Source of the DNA: Mycobacterium sp.
GTDB taxonomy: Bacteria; Actinomycetota; Actinomycetes; Mycobacteriales; Mycobacteriaceae
Reading direction: 5' to 3'
Length of the DNA: 35,518 nucleotides
Assembly (NCBI RefSeq): GCF_019247635.1
Contig: NZ_JAFBAR010000068.1
Span: 1-35,518, forward strand
Each line of letters begins with the position of its first letter. The first letter of the stretch is position 1. Made by a program: the position numbers and the translations under genes. Of this stretch, positions 1 through 7,781 are shown in pieces. Under the pieces are notes generated by a model. The model had not been told where the DNA came from. It was given only the letters and a program-made list of their open reading frames with translations, and did not search any database.

Positions 1-553
1 GGCTGACGACGACGTCGGCTCCGATTCCGGCTAGGGTAGCGAGCCGGTGGGGGTCGCGGCCGGCACCGATAACCTGGCTAGCACCAAGGTGTTTGGCGAC
101 TTGCACAGCCGTACGCCCCGCGCCCCCGGTGGCCCCGAGAACCAGCACCGTCTGGCCCGCCTCTAAGTTGATACGCCGCCGTAGCGCAACCCAGGACGAC
201 ATCACCGGGTTCATCGCCGCGGCCACCAGAACGGCGTCGGTATCGCCAGGCAGTACGACACTGCGCCGCAGATCGATGACGGTCTGCTCAGCCATTGTGC
301 CCACCGCGTTGTCGGATAGGACGAAGTAGCGCAGCGCGCCATCGGGGGTCCGTCCCACTCCGTCGACGCCCGGAACCAGCGGTAGCTCACCCGAACTGGT
401 GTAGTGCGATCCATCCGCCTGGGACCGCACCCGTCGATGCAGGCCCGCGGCGACCACGTCGACCAGAACCTCGTCGGGCGTCTGTGGGGTGGGGGTCGCA
501 AACTCGCGGTAGCACGGTGGTTTATCGAACGCCGTGACGACCGCTGCGCGCAT
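1..553 (-). CDS. Zinc-type/quinone oxidoreductase-like protein, 3' part cut by window edge
   Basis: The reading frame starts at an ATG at 553 and runs off the left edge without a stop, so about 184 residues are visible. The N-terminus (MRAAVVTAFDKPPCY) and the GroES-like part (LVDVVAAGLHRR, then GELPLVPGVDGVGR) are typical of medium-chain dehydrogenases of the NADPH:quinone oxidoreductase type. The Rossmann start, VLVLGATGAAGRTAVQ, carries the GxxGxxG-like turn for NADPH. I see none of the cysteine-rich structural zinc loop of true alcohol dehydrogenases. The gene diverges from the MarR regulator gene at 632, and the operator-like repeats lie between them, so MarR control in response to an electrophile or aromatic compound is the likely regulation. 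Family call is firm; substrate unknown. Confidence 0.88.
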   Translation of the reverse strand, partial: MRAAVVTAFDKPPCYREFATPTPQTPDEVLVDVVAAGLHRRVRSQADGSHYTSSGELPLVPGVDGVGRTPDGALRYFVLSDNAVGTMAEQTVIDLRRSVVLPGDTDAVLVAAAMNPVMSSWVALRRRINLEAGQTVLVLGATGGAGRTAVQVAKHLGASQVIGAGRDPHRLATLAGIGADVVVS

Positions 554-570
554 CGAGACCTCCGCGGAAT

Positions 571-611
571 TAGATCGTGATACGAACTAGAATAGATGGC
601 ATTACGAACTA
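571..611. promoter_or_regulatory. Paired MarR-type operator sites in divergent promoter
   Basis: Two copies of TACGAACTA lie at 581-589 and 603-611, exactly 22 bp (two helical turns) apart. Each is the right half of a 19-bp imperfect palindrome: 571-589 (TAGATCGT-GAT-ACGAACTA, 7 of 8 positions symmetric) and 593-611 (5 of 8). They fill the gap between the divergent oxidoreductase and MarR genes and overlap a possible -10 box TAGAAT at 588-593. This fits autorepression by the MarR protein. Binding is inferred. Confidence 0.6.
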
Positions 612-631
612 TTGCAAGGTATGGTCGGGCC

Positions 632-1039
632 ATGGGCGCAGTCGATGACCTCAGGGACGGTCTGGTGCAGGTTTCGTTCGCGGTCACCGCCGTGCTGAGC
701 CGGGTCGCCGCCGACCATGACCTGTCGCTTACCCAGCTGCGGATGCTGGGCATACTGCGTGACCGGGAACCGGCGATGGCCGAACTGGCAACGTATCTCG
801 GCCTCGAGCGATCGACCGTCAGCGGCCTCATCGATCGCGCCGCCGAACGTGGCCTGGTGACAAAAAAGGCCGACCGCGCCGACGGCCGGTCGGTGCGGGT
901 CAGCCTTACGGCTCAGGCAAGGCGCCTGGCGCCCGTGATCGTCGCCGAGATCGGCGAGCTCATGGCGCCATTGACCGGTCGGCTCAACGCCGTTGAGCAG
1001 AGACGGCTTATCGAACTGCTGGCCAAGACCCTCGACTGA
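632..1039 (+). CDS. MarR family transcriptional regulator
   Basis: This is a 135-residue winged-helix repressor from ATG 632. The recognition region (LSLTQLRMLGILRDREPAMA, then LATYLGLERSTVSGLIDRA) and the wing (VTKKADRADGRSVRVSLT) match the MarR fold in order, and the C-terminal helix closes the dimer interface. An in-frame ATG at 596 would give 147 residues, but it lies inside the second operator-like repeat, so 632 is preferred. The gene is divergent from the oxidoreductase at 553 and convergent with the muramidase gene. It probably represses itself and the oxidoreductase, and is released by a small aromatic or oxidant ligand that the sequence does not identify. Confidence 0.88.
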   Translation: MGAVDDLRDGLVQVSFAVTAVLSRVAADHDLSLTQLRMLGILRDREPAMAELATYLGLERSTVSGLIDRAAERGLVTKKADRADGRSVRVSLTAQARRLAPVIVAEIGELMAPLTGRLNAVEQRRLIELLAKTLD

Positions 1040-1054
1040 CTTGATCTGACTTGA

Positions 1055-1882
1055 TCAGGTCGTCGCCGGAACGCCCCCCAGGTCGTCCTTGATCGCCGCA
1101 ATCGCGTCAACGGGGGTGAGGTTTTGGCCTTGACTGTTCTGCCCGAGTTGTGGCCAGCCGGCGCCGTCGGGACCGCGCAGCTGATCCCAGATGTCGCGGA
1201 CCTTACTCAACAGTTCGGCTTGCTCGTCGTCGGTGAGCGCCATCAACCAACCTCCATTCGTCGTGATGCCGCACGCGGCGGCGAACTCTTGCGGTGTCAG
1301 CCCGTCGGCGGAGTTCATGTCGCAATTGCCAAACGGCGGGCACCCCTGCGGCAGATTTGGGCTGTAACCCGAGCCGTCGGTGTACTGGTGTGCGACCTGG
1401 CCGGGCAGGTTCGGATCGGAGCCGTAACCCGCCGCGATAACCCGTAGGCCGTCCGGGCGCGTCGGCCACATATTCGAGAAGTCATAGGCGTTGGCATAAC
1501 CGATGATTCGCGCGGGAGAGCCGGCGTAGTCGGCCAGATTCCAGTACAGCGAGTTGATCCAGCTCGAGCCGTCACCGGGCGGATTGCCCCCGGATTCGAC
1601 GTCGAGCATCAGGGCCACCCGCGGATCCAGGCCACCCGCGGCATCGATCATCGATCGCACGGTATCGGCGGTGGCCGACCAATCCGGTCGCACATAGGTG
1701 TAGACGATGCCGAACGTCAACTGCCCGCCATCCAATGCGTCGAGCATCCACCCGTAGTTGGCCGCAAAGTTGTGATCCTCATACGTGCCATCGCAAGCGC
1801 GAACTGAAAGCACCTGGTATGGATACGAGTTATCCACGGGCACTTGATATTCAGAGATATCAGCAAACAAAGTGTCGGTCAC
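1055..1882 (-). CDS. GH25-like muramidase with phage-lysin-like C-terminal tail
   Basis: A 275-residue protein starting at GTG 1882. The N-terminal 210 residues look like a GH25 lysozyme-type barrel: strand 1 carries Asp8 (LFADISEYQ), the acidic DxE pair is Asp94/Glu96 (VALMLDVESGG), and later strands carry IIGYANAYDF and VAHQYTDGSGY, ending in CDMNSADG. These positions match the catalytic acids of GH25 enzymes, which cut the glycan of peptidoglycan. The last 60 residues (ALTDDEQAELLSKVRDIWDQ onward, then WPQLGQNSQGQNLTPVDAI) resemble the tail of mycobacteriophage lysin A proteins. No signal peptide is visible, which fits a phage-type lysin needing a holin or another export route. No other phage genes adjoin it. 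It may be a domesticated endolysin; fold call fairly sure, activity inferred. Confidence 0.75.
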   Translation of the reverse strand: MTDTLFADISEYQVPVDNSYPYQVLSVRACDGTYEDHNFAANYGWMLDALDGGQLTFGIVYTYVRPDWSATADTVRSMIDAAGGLDPRVALMLDVESGGNPPGDGSSWINSLYWNLADYAGSPARIIGYANAYDFSNMWPTRPDGLRVIAAGYGSDPNLPGQVAHQYTDGSGYSPNLPQGCPPFGNCDMNSADGLTPQEFAAACGITTNGGWLMALTDDEQAELLSKVRDIWDQLRGPDGAGWPQLGQNSQGQNLTPVDAIAAIKDDLGGVPATT

Positions 1883-1952
1883 GGCACCGCAATCCCCCTT
1901 ACCGCAATGCTTTCGCCCATGCTACAGACGCGCCGCGTATATGGTCGTTGGC

Positions 1953-2363
1953 ATGGCCGACCGACCCGCCCGTGTCGGGGACGTGCATCGGATTGCCGCC
2001 TCGATGCCGCACGTCACGCGCCTGGAAGGACCGAAAGGCAACTCCATCTATCAAGTCGGTGGCAAGTCGTTCGTGTTCTTCCGCACGCCTCAGCCTGATG
2101 CGGTGGATCCGGCCACCGGTGAGCGCTATGCCGACGTGATCATGCTCTGGGTGGAGTCGGAGAGCGACAAGCTGGCGCTGACCCAAGATCCTGCGTCGCC
2201 GTTCTTCACCACCGACCATTTCGACGGGCACCCGTCAGTCTTGGTGCGGGCCAGTCGGTTGCCGCAAATTACCACGACGGAATTAACCGAGCTGATTCAA
2301 GACGCGTGGCTATCCCGCGCGTCGAACAGGCGGGCCACCGCCTGGCTCGGACAACAAAAGTAG
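1953..2363 (+). CDS. MmcQ/YjbR family protein (DUF419-like)
   Basis: A 136-residue protein from ATG 1953; ATG 1941 is an alternative start and neither has a clear ribosome site. The sequence follows the YjbR pattern: a leading helix (VHRIAASMPHVTR), a strand pair (NSIYQVGGKSFVFF), DVIMLWVESESDKLAL, then FFTTDHFDGHPSVLVRASRL and a terminal helix ending LIQDAWLSRAS. YjbR proteins are small and cytosolic with a CyaY-like fold suspected of nucleic-acid binding; their biochemical role is unknown. The gene diverges from the muramidase gene, with 70 bp between the starts. Confidence 0.8.
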   Translation: MADRPARVGDVHRIAASMPHVTRLEGPKGNSIYQVGGKSFVFFRTPQPDAVDPATGERYADVIMLWVESESDKLALTQDPASPFFTTDHFDGHPSVLVRASRLPQITTTELTELIQDAWLSRASNRRATAWLGQQK

Positions 2364-2410
2364 TGCGACCACCGGCACCGTTAAACGATGCGTGAAGTCT
2401 GCGCGCAGAT

Positions 2411-2435
2411 GTTTAGACACGGGTCTAACGGGTAT
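2411..2435 (+). promoter_or_regulatory. Predicted sigma-F type promoter
   Basis: GTTT at 2411-2414 and GGGTAT at 2430-2435 are separated by 15 bp, which exactly fits the mycobacterial SigF consensus GTTT-N15-17-GGGTAT. The start of transcription would fall near 2442, about 37 bases before the ATG at 2479. The spacer also holds the palindrome TTAGAC-ACGG-GTCTAA (2413-2428). The match is direct; use by sigma F is inferred. Confidence 0.7.
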
Positions 2436-2478
2436 CGCTAGCGTCACGAGATTCTTCTCGCTCACAACGGAGGTCACG

Positions 2479-2691
2479 ATGCGTGGTCGCGGGATTGTCG
2501 GCGCGATTGTGGTGGTGTGGCTGATAATCGGAGTGTTCGCCGCGTACCAGCGGCACTACTTCGAGAGTGGGCCAACGAACTGCGGTTCTGCGGCTTCGAT
2601 TGCAACGACGGTGATTGCAGGGCCGTTGAATTACAAGATCAACCCGGCCGTCAATTGCACTACGCCGAATGTGCCGCAGCCTAAGCAGTAA
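2479..2691 (+). CDS. Small single-span membrane or secreted protein, 70 residues
   Basis: ATG 2479 is preceded by GGAGG at 2469-2473, which decides the start over the longer upstream frame. Residues 5-24 (GIVGAIVVVWLIIGVFAAYQ) form a hydrophobic segment after a short basic N-terminus, either a signal anchor or an uncleaved signal peptide. The remaining 45 residues are polar, with two cysteines (NCGSAAS and VNCTTP) that could form a disulfide outside the membrane. I do not recognise a characterised family. It lies behind the predicted sigma-F promoter and is followed 29 bp later by the DUF6131-like gene, so the two are probably one stress-induced transcript. Confidence 0.75.
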   Translation: MRGRGIVGAIVVVWLIIGVFAAYQRHYFESGPTNCGSAASIATTVIAGPLNYKINPAVNCTTPNVPQPKQ

Positions 2692-2720
2692 CTCCTGTCC
2701 CTCGAAATAAGGAAGTTGTC

Positions 2721-2876
2721 ATGATTGTCGTTGGTGTTGTCCTCCTGATCCTCGGCTTTGTGTTCGGTATCCATTTGTTGTGGGTTCTCGGCATCATTTT
2801 GACCGTGGTCGGCGCGGTGATGTGGGCCATGGGGTCCATGGGTCGCCCGGTTGCCGGCAGGCGGTACTGGTACTAG
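2721..2876 (+). CDS. Very small membrane protein, DUF6131-like, 51 residues
   Basis: ATG 2721 follows AAGGAA at 2709-2714. The protein is 51 residues: a first hydrophobic span (IVVGVVLLILGFVFGIHLL), a second (WVLGIILTVVGAVMWAMGSM), then a short basic, aromatic tail GRPVAGRRYWY. This two-helix hairpin ending in GRP-GRR-W/F is how I remember DUF6131 proteins, which are widespread in actinobacteria and of unknown function. It is the last gene of the predicted sigma-F transcript, and a strong terminator begins 20 bp after its stop. Confidence 0.8.
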   Translation: MIVVGVVLLILGFVFGIHLLWVLGIILTVVGAVMWAMGSMGRPVAGRRYWY

Positions 2877-2895
2877 ACGCAAGCCACACTGACAG

Positions 2896-2928
2896 GTCGC
2901 GTGACTGCCCAGCGGTCACGCGACTTTT
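2896..2928 (+). terminator. Rho-independent terminator
   Basis: A perfect 10-bp stem, GTCGCGTGAC (2896-2905) with GTCACGCGAC (2915-2924), has a 9-base loop and is followed by TTTT at 2925-2928. It closes the small-membrane-protein operon and insulates tcrX. Such canonical terminators are uncommon in mycobacteria. Confidence 0.85.
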
Positions 2929-2975
2929 CACAGACCACACATAGGGTTGCCATAGCATTGGCCCAGGCGGGCGCG

Positions 2976-2981
2976 GATACT
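2976..2981 (+). promoter_or_regulatory. -10 box of a leaderless tcrX transcript
   Basis: GATACT at 2976-2981 is followed by 7 bases and then the GTG at 2989, the spacing seen when transcription starts at the start codon. No good -35 is visible at the usual distance. Confidence 0.55.
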
Positions 2982-2988
2982 GGAAACC

Positions 2989-3729
2989 GTGACAAACGCC
3001 CGTACTTCAGTTGAGCGGGTCGTCATGTGCCGCGCGGACGGCAACCCGATCACCGTGCTGGTCGTCGACGACGAAGCCGTTCTTGCCGAAATGGTGTCAA
3101 TGGCCTTGCGATACGAGGGCTGGAATATCGCCACCGCGAGCGACGGATCGTCGGCAATCGCCGCAGCGCGCGCACAACGGCCCGATGTCGTCGTCCTCGA
3201 TGTAATGCTCCCCGATATGAGTGGCCTCGACGTGCTGCACAAACTGCGCGAAGAGAACCCGCAGCTGCCGGTGCTGCTGCTAACGGCGAAGGATGCGGTG
3301 GAAGACCGCATCGCCGGGTTGACCGCGGGTGGCGACGACTATGTGACCAAACCGTTCAGCATCGAGGAAGTAGTGCTGCGGTTGCGAGCGCTGTTGCGGC
3401 GCACGGGCGTTACGACGGTGGATAGCGGCGCGCAGCTAATCGTCGGAGACCTGGTGCTGGATGAGGATAGTCACGAGGTGACCCGGGCCGGCGAACCGAT
3501 CTCGTTGACTTCCACCGAATTTGAACTGCTGCGGTTCATGATGCGCAATTCGAAGCGGGTGTTGAGCAAGGCGCAGATCCTGGACCGGGTATGGAGCTAC
3601 GACTTCGGCGGCAGGTCCAACATCGTCGAGCTCTACATCTCGTACCTGCGCAAGAAGATCGACAACGGTCGCGAGCCCATGATCCACACGCTGCGCGGCG
3701 CAGGTTATGTCCTCAAGCCGGCCCATTAG
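2989..3729 (+). CDS. tcrX: OmpR/PhoB-type response regulator TcrX
   Basis: A 246-residue response regulator from GTG 2989; ATG 3025 is a shorter alternative. The receiver domain (about 21-137) has the acidic pocket VVDDE, phospho-acceptor Asp71 (VVVLDVMLPDMSG), LLLTAKDA and Lys121 (DDYVTKPFS). The C-terminal winged helix (about 145-246) ends [15 protein letters not shown]. The family is certain. TcrX is chosen over the similar TrcR because the partner kinase gene is convergent with lpqH, which is the arrangement I remember for Rv3765c-Rv3764c-lpqH in M. tuberculosis. The gene overlaps the kinase gene by 23 bases, so the two are translated together. The signal sensed is unknown, although in M. 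tuberculosis the pair is linked to low iron and starvation. Confidence 0.88.
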   Translation: MTNARTSVERVVMCRADGNPITVLVVDDEAVLAEMVSMALRYEGWNIATASDGSSAIAAARAQRPDVVVLDVMLPDMSGLDVLHKLREENPQLPVLLLTAKDAVEDRIAGLTAGGDDYVTKPFSIEEVVLRLRALLRRTGVTTVDSGAQLIVGDLVLDEDSHEVTRAGEPISLTSTEFELLRFMMRNSKRVLSKAQILDRVWSYDFGGRSNIVELYISYLRKKIDNGREPMIHTLRGAGYVLKPAH

Positions 3730-5206
3730 CGGATCGCGGGTTTGGTCGCTTCGGCTACGGCTGTTGGTCGGGCAAGTCATCGTGCTTGCCGTGGTGTGCA
3801 TCGGAATCACCGCGGTCACCGAACTGGCGCTGCGCCACCATTTGGTGGCTCAACTTGACAGTCAGCTCGGCGGGACCTCGTACCGCTCGGCGCTGATGTA
3901 CTCCGATCAGCCGCGTCGGCACCAGCACTACCCCAGGCCAGGCCCGGGTCCGGGTTTTCTCGATGCCCCGGGTCAGCCCGCAGGCATGCTCGCCGCGGTG
4001 GTGAGCAACGGCAAGACCGGCGACGCCGGCTACCTGACCAGCAGCGGCACCCGGGACTCGTTGACGGATGCGGCCAAGGCTCAGTTGGCAGGCATCGCCG
4101 GCAGTCGAAAACCGTTGACCGTGAACCTCGATGGCCTCGGCCGATACCGCGTGGTCGCCGCGTCGAGCCGCAATGGCGACGACGTCATCGTCACCGGCCT
4201 GTCGATGTCCAACATCGACGCGACGATGATGCGGATGCTGATCATCTTCGCGATCGTCACCGTGATCGCGCTGGTCGCCGCTACCACCGCCGGCATCATC
4301 ATCATCCGGCGGGCGCTGGCGCCGCTGCGCCGGGTTGCCCAGACCGCCACCGAAGTCGTCGATCTGCCCTTGGACCGCGGCGAGGTGGAACTGCCGGTGC
4401 GGGTGCCCGAACCCGACGCCAACCCTTACACCGAGGTGGGGCAGCTTGGTTCGGCGCTGAACCGGATGCTCGACCACATCGCGGCGGCATTGGCGACGCG
4501 GCAGGCCAGCGAGACCCGGGTGCGCCAGTTCGTTGCCGATGCCAGTCACGAACTACGGACGCCACTGGCGGCCATCCGTGGCTATACCGAGCTGGCGCAG
4601 CGCATGGGTGACGACCGTGAAGCGGTGACGCACGCGATGAGCCGGGTGGCGTCGGAGACCGCGCGGATAACCCGACTGGTCGAGGACCTGCTGCTGCTGG
4701 CCCGGCTTGACTCCGGCCGTCCGTTGGAACGCGAACCCGTCGACCTGTCGCGGCTGGCCGTGGACGCGGTCAGTGACGCCCATGTCGCCGGGCCCGATCA
4801 CCAGTGGGAGCTCGATCTGCCCGAAGAACCGGTCGTCGTGGTCGGCGACGCGGCACGGCTGCACCAGGTGCTCACCAACCTGCTGGCCAACGCACGCGTC
4901 CACACCGGCGCTGGCACCGTGGTGACGACGCGCCTGGCCACCGAGCCGCCGCACACCTTGCTGCAGGTGATCGACGACGGGCCGGGAATCCCGTCCGCGC
5001 TTCAGTCGGAGGTGTTCGAGCGGTTCGCCCGCGGTGACACGTCACGCTCCCGCAAAGGCGGCAGCACCGGGCTGGGTTTGGCGATCGTCTCCGCGGTCGT
5101 CAAGGCGCACAACGGGACAATCACCGTGGACAGCGCACCCGGCCACACCGAGTTCAGCGTGCGGCTGCCGAGCAATGGCTGGCAACCGACCCCACCTGCC
5201 CCTTAG
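3707..5206 (+). CDS. tcrY: Sensor histidine kinase TcrY
   Basis: A 499-residue membrane kinase. The first transmembrane span is at about 18-40 ([20 protein letters not shown]), followed by an extracytoplasmic sensor of about 130 residues rich in Pro and Gly. A second span ([20 protein letters not shown]) leads to a HAMP linker. The H-box ([17 protein letters not shown]) carries the phosphorylated His281. The ATPase domain shows the N box ([11 protein letters not shown]), the G1 box DDGPGIP, the F box (FERFARGD) and the G2 box STGLGLAIV. It phosphorylates the response regulator encoded just upstream. The stop codon overlaps that of lpqH by 3 bases within a hairpin. The alternative name TrcS was set aside on gene order. 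Confidence 0.88.
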   Translation: MSSSRPISGSRVWSLRLRLLVGQVIVLAVVCIGITAVTELALRHHLVAQLDSQLGGTSYRSALMYSDQPRRHQHYPRPGPGPGFLDAPGQPAGMLAAVVSNGKTGDAGYLTSSGTRDSLTDAAKAQLAGIAGSRKPLTVNLDGLGRYRVVAASSRNGDDVIVTGLSMSNIDATMMRMLIIFAIVTVIALVAATTAGIIIIRRALAPLRRVAQTATEVVDLPLDRGEVELPVRVPEPDANPYTEVGQLGSALNRMLDHIAAALATRQASETRVRQFVADASHELRTPLAAIRGYTELAQRMGDDREAVTHAMSRVASETARITRLVEDLLLLARLDSGRPLEREPVDLSRLAVDAVSDAHVAGPDHQWELDLPEEPVVVVGDAARLHQVLTNLLANARVHTGAGTVVTTRLATEPPHTLLQVIDDGPGIPSALQSEVFERFARGDTSRSRKGGSTGLGLAIVSAVVKAHNGTITVDSAPGHTEFSVRLPSNGWQPTPPAP

Positions 5207-5214
5207 GGGCAGGT
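5194..5214. terminator. Bidirectional hairpin holding both stop codons of tcrY and lpqH
   Basis: Perfect 9-bp arms ACCTGCCCC (5194-5202) and GGGGCAGGT (5206-5214) surround the loop TTA. The tcrY stop TAG (5204-5206) and the lpqH stop TAA (complement of 5203-5205) are read from this loop. The hairpin is symmetric, so it can form in both transcripts, but neither strand has a T-run. Termination or mRNA-end protection is inferred. Confidence 0.65.
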
Positions 5215-5679
5215 CACGTCGATTTCGAAGGGCTTCTTCACGGGCTGCGTCGGATTGGCCATGTCAACGCCGGTGGCGTGCCCGGTGATCTTGTAGCTGC
5301 TGCCGGTCTTGGTCGCCGAAGCGTCGCCGCCGGCACCCGCCGCGTAGGCCAGCGTCACACCATTGACGTTGCCCAGGCCAACGGATTTCACGTCGGGCGG
5401 ATTGCCGTCGGAAAGGACCGCGTCGATACCGCTGCCTGACCCACCGATGGCGATGTTGATGTTGCCGCCGGCGTTGGTGCATACGACCGAGCCGGCGTTG
5501 ACGTTCTGGTCCTTGCCGTCGATGGTGACCTTCGTACCGCCGCCTCCGCCCGTGGCCGCCGACGTGGCGCCGGCCGAAGTGCCGCCATTGCCCGTACTCG
5601 TCTTATTGCTCGAACAGCCGGAAAGGCCCACGGCCAATACCGCCGCGCCAGCCACCGCGACCGTCAGTCCACGCTTCAC
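5203..5679 (-). CDS. lpqH: 19 kDa lipoprotein antigen LpqH
   Basis: A 158-residue lipoprotein from GTG 5679, preceded by a strong AAAGGAG ribosome site. The signal peptide [18 protein letters not shown] ends in the lipobox LSGC, with Cys22 as the lipidated residue. A Ser/Thr/Gly-rich linker (about 24-48) follows, which in M. tuberculosis LpqH is glycosylated. The folded part shows hallmark LpqH segments: [58 protein letters not shown] and the final EIDVTC. Two cysteines can form the conserved disulfide. LpqH sits on the cell envelope, acts as a TLR2 agonist and adhesin, and has no known enzyme activity. It is convergent with tcrY and divergent from the sulfatase gene, as I recall in M. tuberculosis. 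Confidence 0.95.
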   Translation of the reverse strand: MKRGLTVAVAGAAVLAVGLSGCSSNKTSTGNGGTSAGATSAATGGGGGTKVTIDGKDQNVNAGSVVCTNAGGNINIAIGGSGSGIDAVLSDGNPPDVKSVGLGNVNGVTLAYAAGAGGDASATKTGSSYKITGHATGVDMANPTQPVKKPFEIDVTCP

Positions 5680-5854
5680 CAGTACTCCTTTGCCCGAAAT
5701 TCCCGGCCCTCGGCGTTGAGGACCGCTTCGGCAGTATGCGGGTTAACTGGACTCGCGGTCTAGGGCGTGCGAAAAAGTTTTTCCCGCATTGGTTAACTCG
5801 ATGCCAACCAACTGGATCTGTCGGGGCAGTCGCGGTAATGGCAAGGTATTGCTG

Positions 5855-7729
5855 GTGGACCACAAGCCCCCCAGCGCAATCATCGAGTCGGCTCACAGCG
5901 AACACACTCTGCCATTGCACGACACGACGGATTTCGCCGATGCCGACCGCGGATTCATTGCTGCGCTGTCCCCATGCGTGATCAAGGCGGCCGACGGGCG
6001 CGTCGTATGGGACAACGACGTGTATGCGTTTCTAGACGGTCCCGCGCCGACATCGGTGCATCCCAGTCTGTGGCGCCAATCGACGTTGAATGCAAAGCAA
6101 GGTCTTTACGAAGTGGTGCCGGGCATCTATCAAGTTCGCGGCTTCGACATCTCCAACATCAGTTTCGTCGAAGGCGACACCGGGATAATCGTCATCGATC
6201 CGTTGGTGTCCACCGAGGTCGCGGCGGCGGCGCTGGATCTGTATCGGGCTCACCGCGGTGGCGATCGTCCCGTCGTCGCGGTGATCTACACCCACAGCCA
6301 TGTCGACCATTTTGGCGGCGTGCTGGGTGTCACTTCACAGCGGGACGTCGACACCGGCAAGGTGGCGGTGCTGGCACCGGAAGGGTTCACTGAGCATGCC
6401 GTGCAGGAGAACGTCTACGCCGGTCCGGCCATGACGCGCCGCGCGACATACATGTATGGCAGCCTGTTGGCCCGCGGACCGCAGGAGCAAGTGGGTTGCG
6501 GGCTCGGACAGACGCCGTCGACGGGCGAGGTGGCTGTCATCGTCCCGACCGTCGACATCCAGACAACCGGCGAGACGCACACCATCGACGGGGTGGAGAT
6601 CGAGTTTCAGATGGCGCCGGGCACCGAGGCGCCGGCCGAAATGCATTTCTACTTCCCACGATTCCGCGCGCTGTGCATGGCCGAGAACGCCACGCACAAC
6701 CTGCACAATCTGCTCACCCTGCGCGGAGCGCTGGTACGTGACCCGCACGCATGGGCGGGTTATCTGACCGAGGCCATCGATACCTTCTCCGACCGCACCG
6801 ACGTGGTGTTCGCATCCCATCACTGGCCCACGTGGGGCAGGGAGAGCATCGTCAACTTTCTCTCGCTGCAGCGGGATCTGTATGCCTATCTGCACGACCA
6901 GACGTTACGGTTGCTCAACCAGGGCTACACCGGCGTGGAAATCGCCGAAATGTTCCAGATGCCACCGGCTTTGGAACAGGTCTGGCACACACGCGGGTAC
7001 TACGGATCGGTCAGCCACAACGTGAAGGCGGTCTACCAGCGCTACATGGGCTGGTTCGACGGCAACCCCGGCCGGCTGTGGCCTCATCCCCCTGAGGCGC
7101 TGGCCCCGCGCTACGTCGACGCCATGGGCGGCATGGAGCGCGTCGTCGAACTTGCCAAGGTAGCGTTTGATTCCGGCGACTTCCGTTGGGCCGCTACTCT
7201 TTTAGACCACGCGATCTTCACCGACAGCAACCACGCAATGGCCCGTGAGCTATACGCCGATACGCTCGAGCAGTTGGGCTACGGCGCCGAGAACGCGGCC
7301 TGGCGCAACTTCTTCATGTCCGGTGCTGCCGAACTGCGCGACGGCAACTTCGGCACCGCGGGACAAATCGCCTCGCCGACGTTGCTCAGCCAACTGACGC
7401 CCGAGCAGATCTTCGACAGCCTCGCGATCCGGGTAAACGGCCCGCGCAGCTGGGACTTCGAGTTGAGTTTGGATCTCACGTTTTCCGACTCGTCGACGAA
7501 TTACCGGCTGACACTACGCAACGGCGTGCTCGTTTATCGCAAGGTGGCCCCCGACCCGGCGTCGGCAACCGTTACGGTCAAGCTGGCCGGCAAGCTTCGA
7601 TTGCTGGCCGCGGCCTTTGGCGACTTCAGCTCGCCGGGCCTGGAGATGTCCGGTGATGACACAGCATTGCAGACGCTGCTGAGTGTGCTTGACGAACCGG
7701 ACCCGGGCTTCAACATCGTGACGCCTTAG
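5855..7729 (+). CDS. Alkyl sulfatase-type metallo-beta-lactamase-fold hydrolase (SdsA/BDS1 family)
   Basis: GTG 5855 gives 624 residues, close to the 626 I recall for the M. tuberculosis homologue Rv3762c, and has AAGG 9 bases upstream. Earlier in-frame starts (5789, 5801) are less likely. The metal site HxHxDH is intact (THSHVDHFGG: His147, His149, Asp151, His152). Further conserved segments are PGTEAPAEMHF, CMAENATHNLHN (bridging Glu) and FASHHWPTWG. The dimerisation region (QRYMGWFDGNPGRLWPHPPE) follows, and an SCP2-like lipid-binding domain (about 500-624) completes the standard order. The family hydrolyses alkyl sulfates such as SDS to the alcohol and sulfate, using two zinc ions. No signal peptide is evident. 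It is monocistronic, between lpqH and the hairpin element. Confidence 0.88.
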   Translation: MDHKPPSAIIESAHSEHTLPLHDTTDFADADRGFIAALSPCVIKAADGRVVWDNDVYAFLDGPAPTSVHPSLWRQSTLNAKQGLYEVVPGIYQVRGFDISNISFVEGDTGIIVIDPLVSTEVAAAALDLYRAHRGGDRPVVAVIYTHSHVDHFGGVLGVTSQRDVDTGKVAVLAPEGFTEHAVQENVYAGPAMTRRATYMYGSLLARGPQEQVGCGLGQTPSTGEVAVIVPTVDIQTTGETHTIDGVEIEFQMAPGTEAPAEMHFYFPRFRALCMAENATHNLHNLLTLRGALVRDPHAWAGYLTEAIDTFSDRTDVVFASHHWPTWGRESIVNFLSLQRDLYAYLHDQTLRLLNQGYTGVEIAEMFQMPPALEQVWHTRGYYGSVSHNVKAVYQRYMGWFDGNPGRLWPHPPEALAPRYVDAMGGMERVVELAKVAFDSGDFRWAATLLDHAIFTDSNHAMARELYADTLEQLGYGAENAAWRNFFMSGAAELRDGNFGTAGQIASPTLLSQLTPEQIFDSLAIRVNGPRSWDFELSLDLTFSDSSTNYRLTLRNGVLVYRKVAPDPASATVTVKLAGKLRLLAAAFGDFSSPGLEMSGDDTALQTLLSVLDEPDPGFNIVTP

Positions 7730-7781
7730 CGGCACGTCTCGTTCGTCGGTCGGATTGATCCCTGGGCAAGGGGGACACGGT

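Noticed and set aside
1036..1055. Tandem 10-bp repeat CTGACTTGAT between the MarR and muramidase genes
   Set aside because: Only two units that touch both stop codons; no structure or known role, so treated as chance.
3755..4549. Minus-strand frame of 264 codons
   Set aside because: It is antisense to tcrY, whose kinase motifs are complete; the composition is Asp/His/Arg-rich and without a domain.
2989..5206. Naming the two-component pair TrcR/TrcS
   Set aside because: The sequences alone are close to both pairs, but convergence with lpqH is the TcrX/TcrY arrangement as I remember it from M. tuberculosis.
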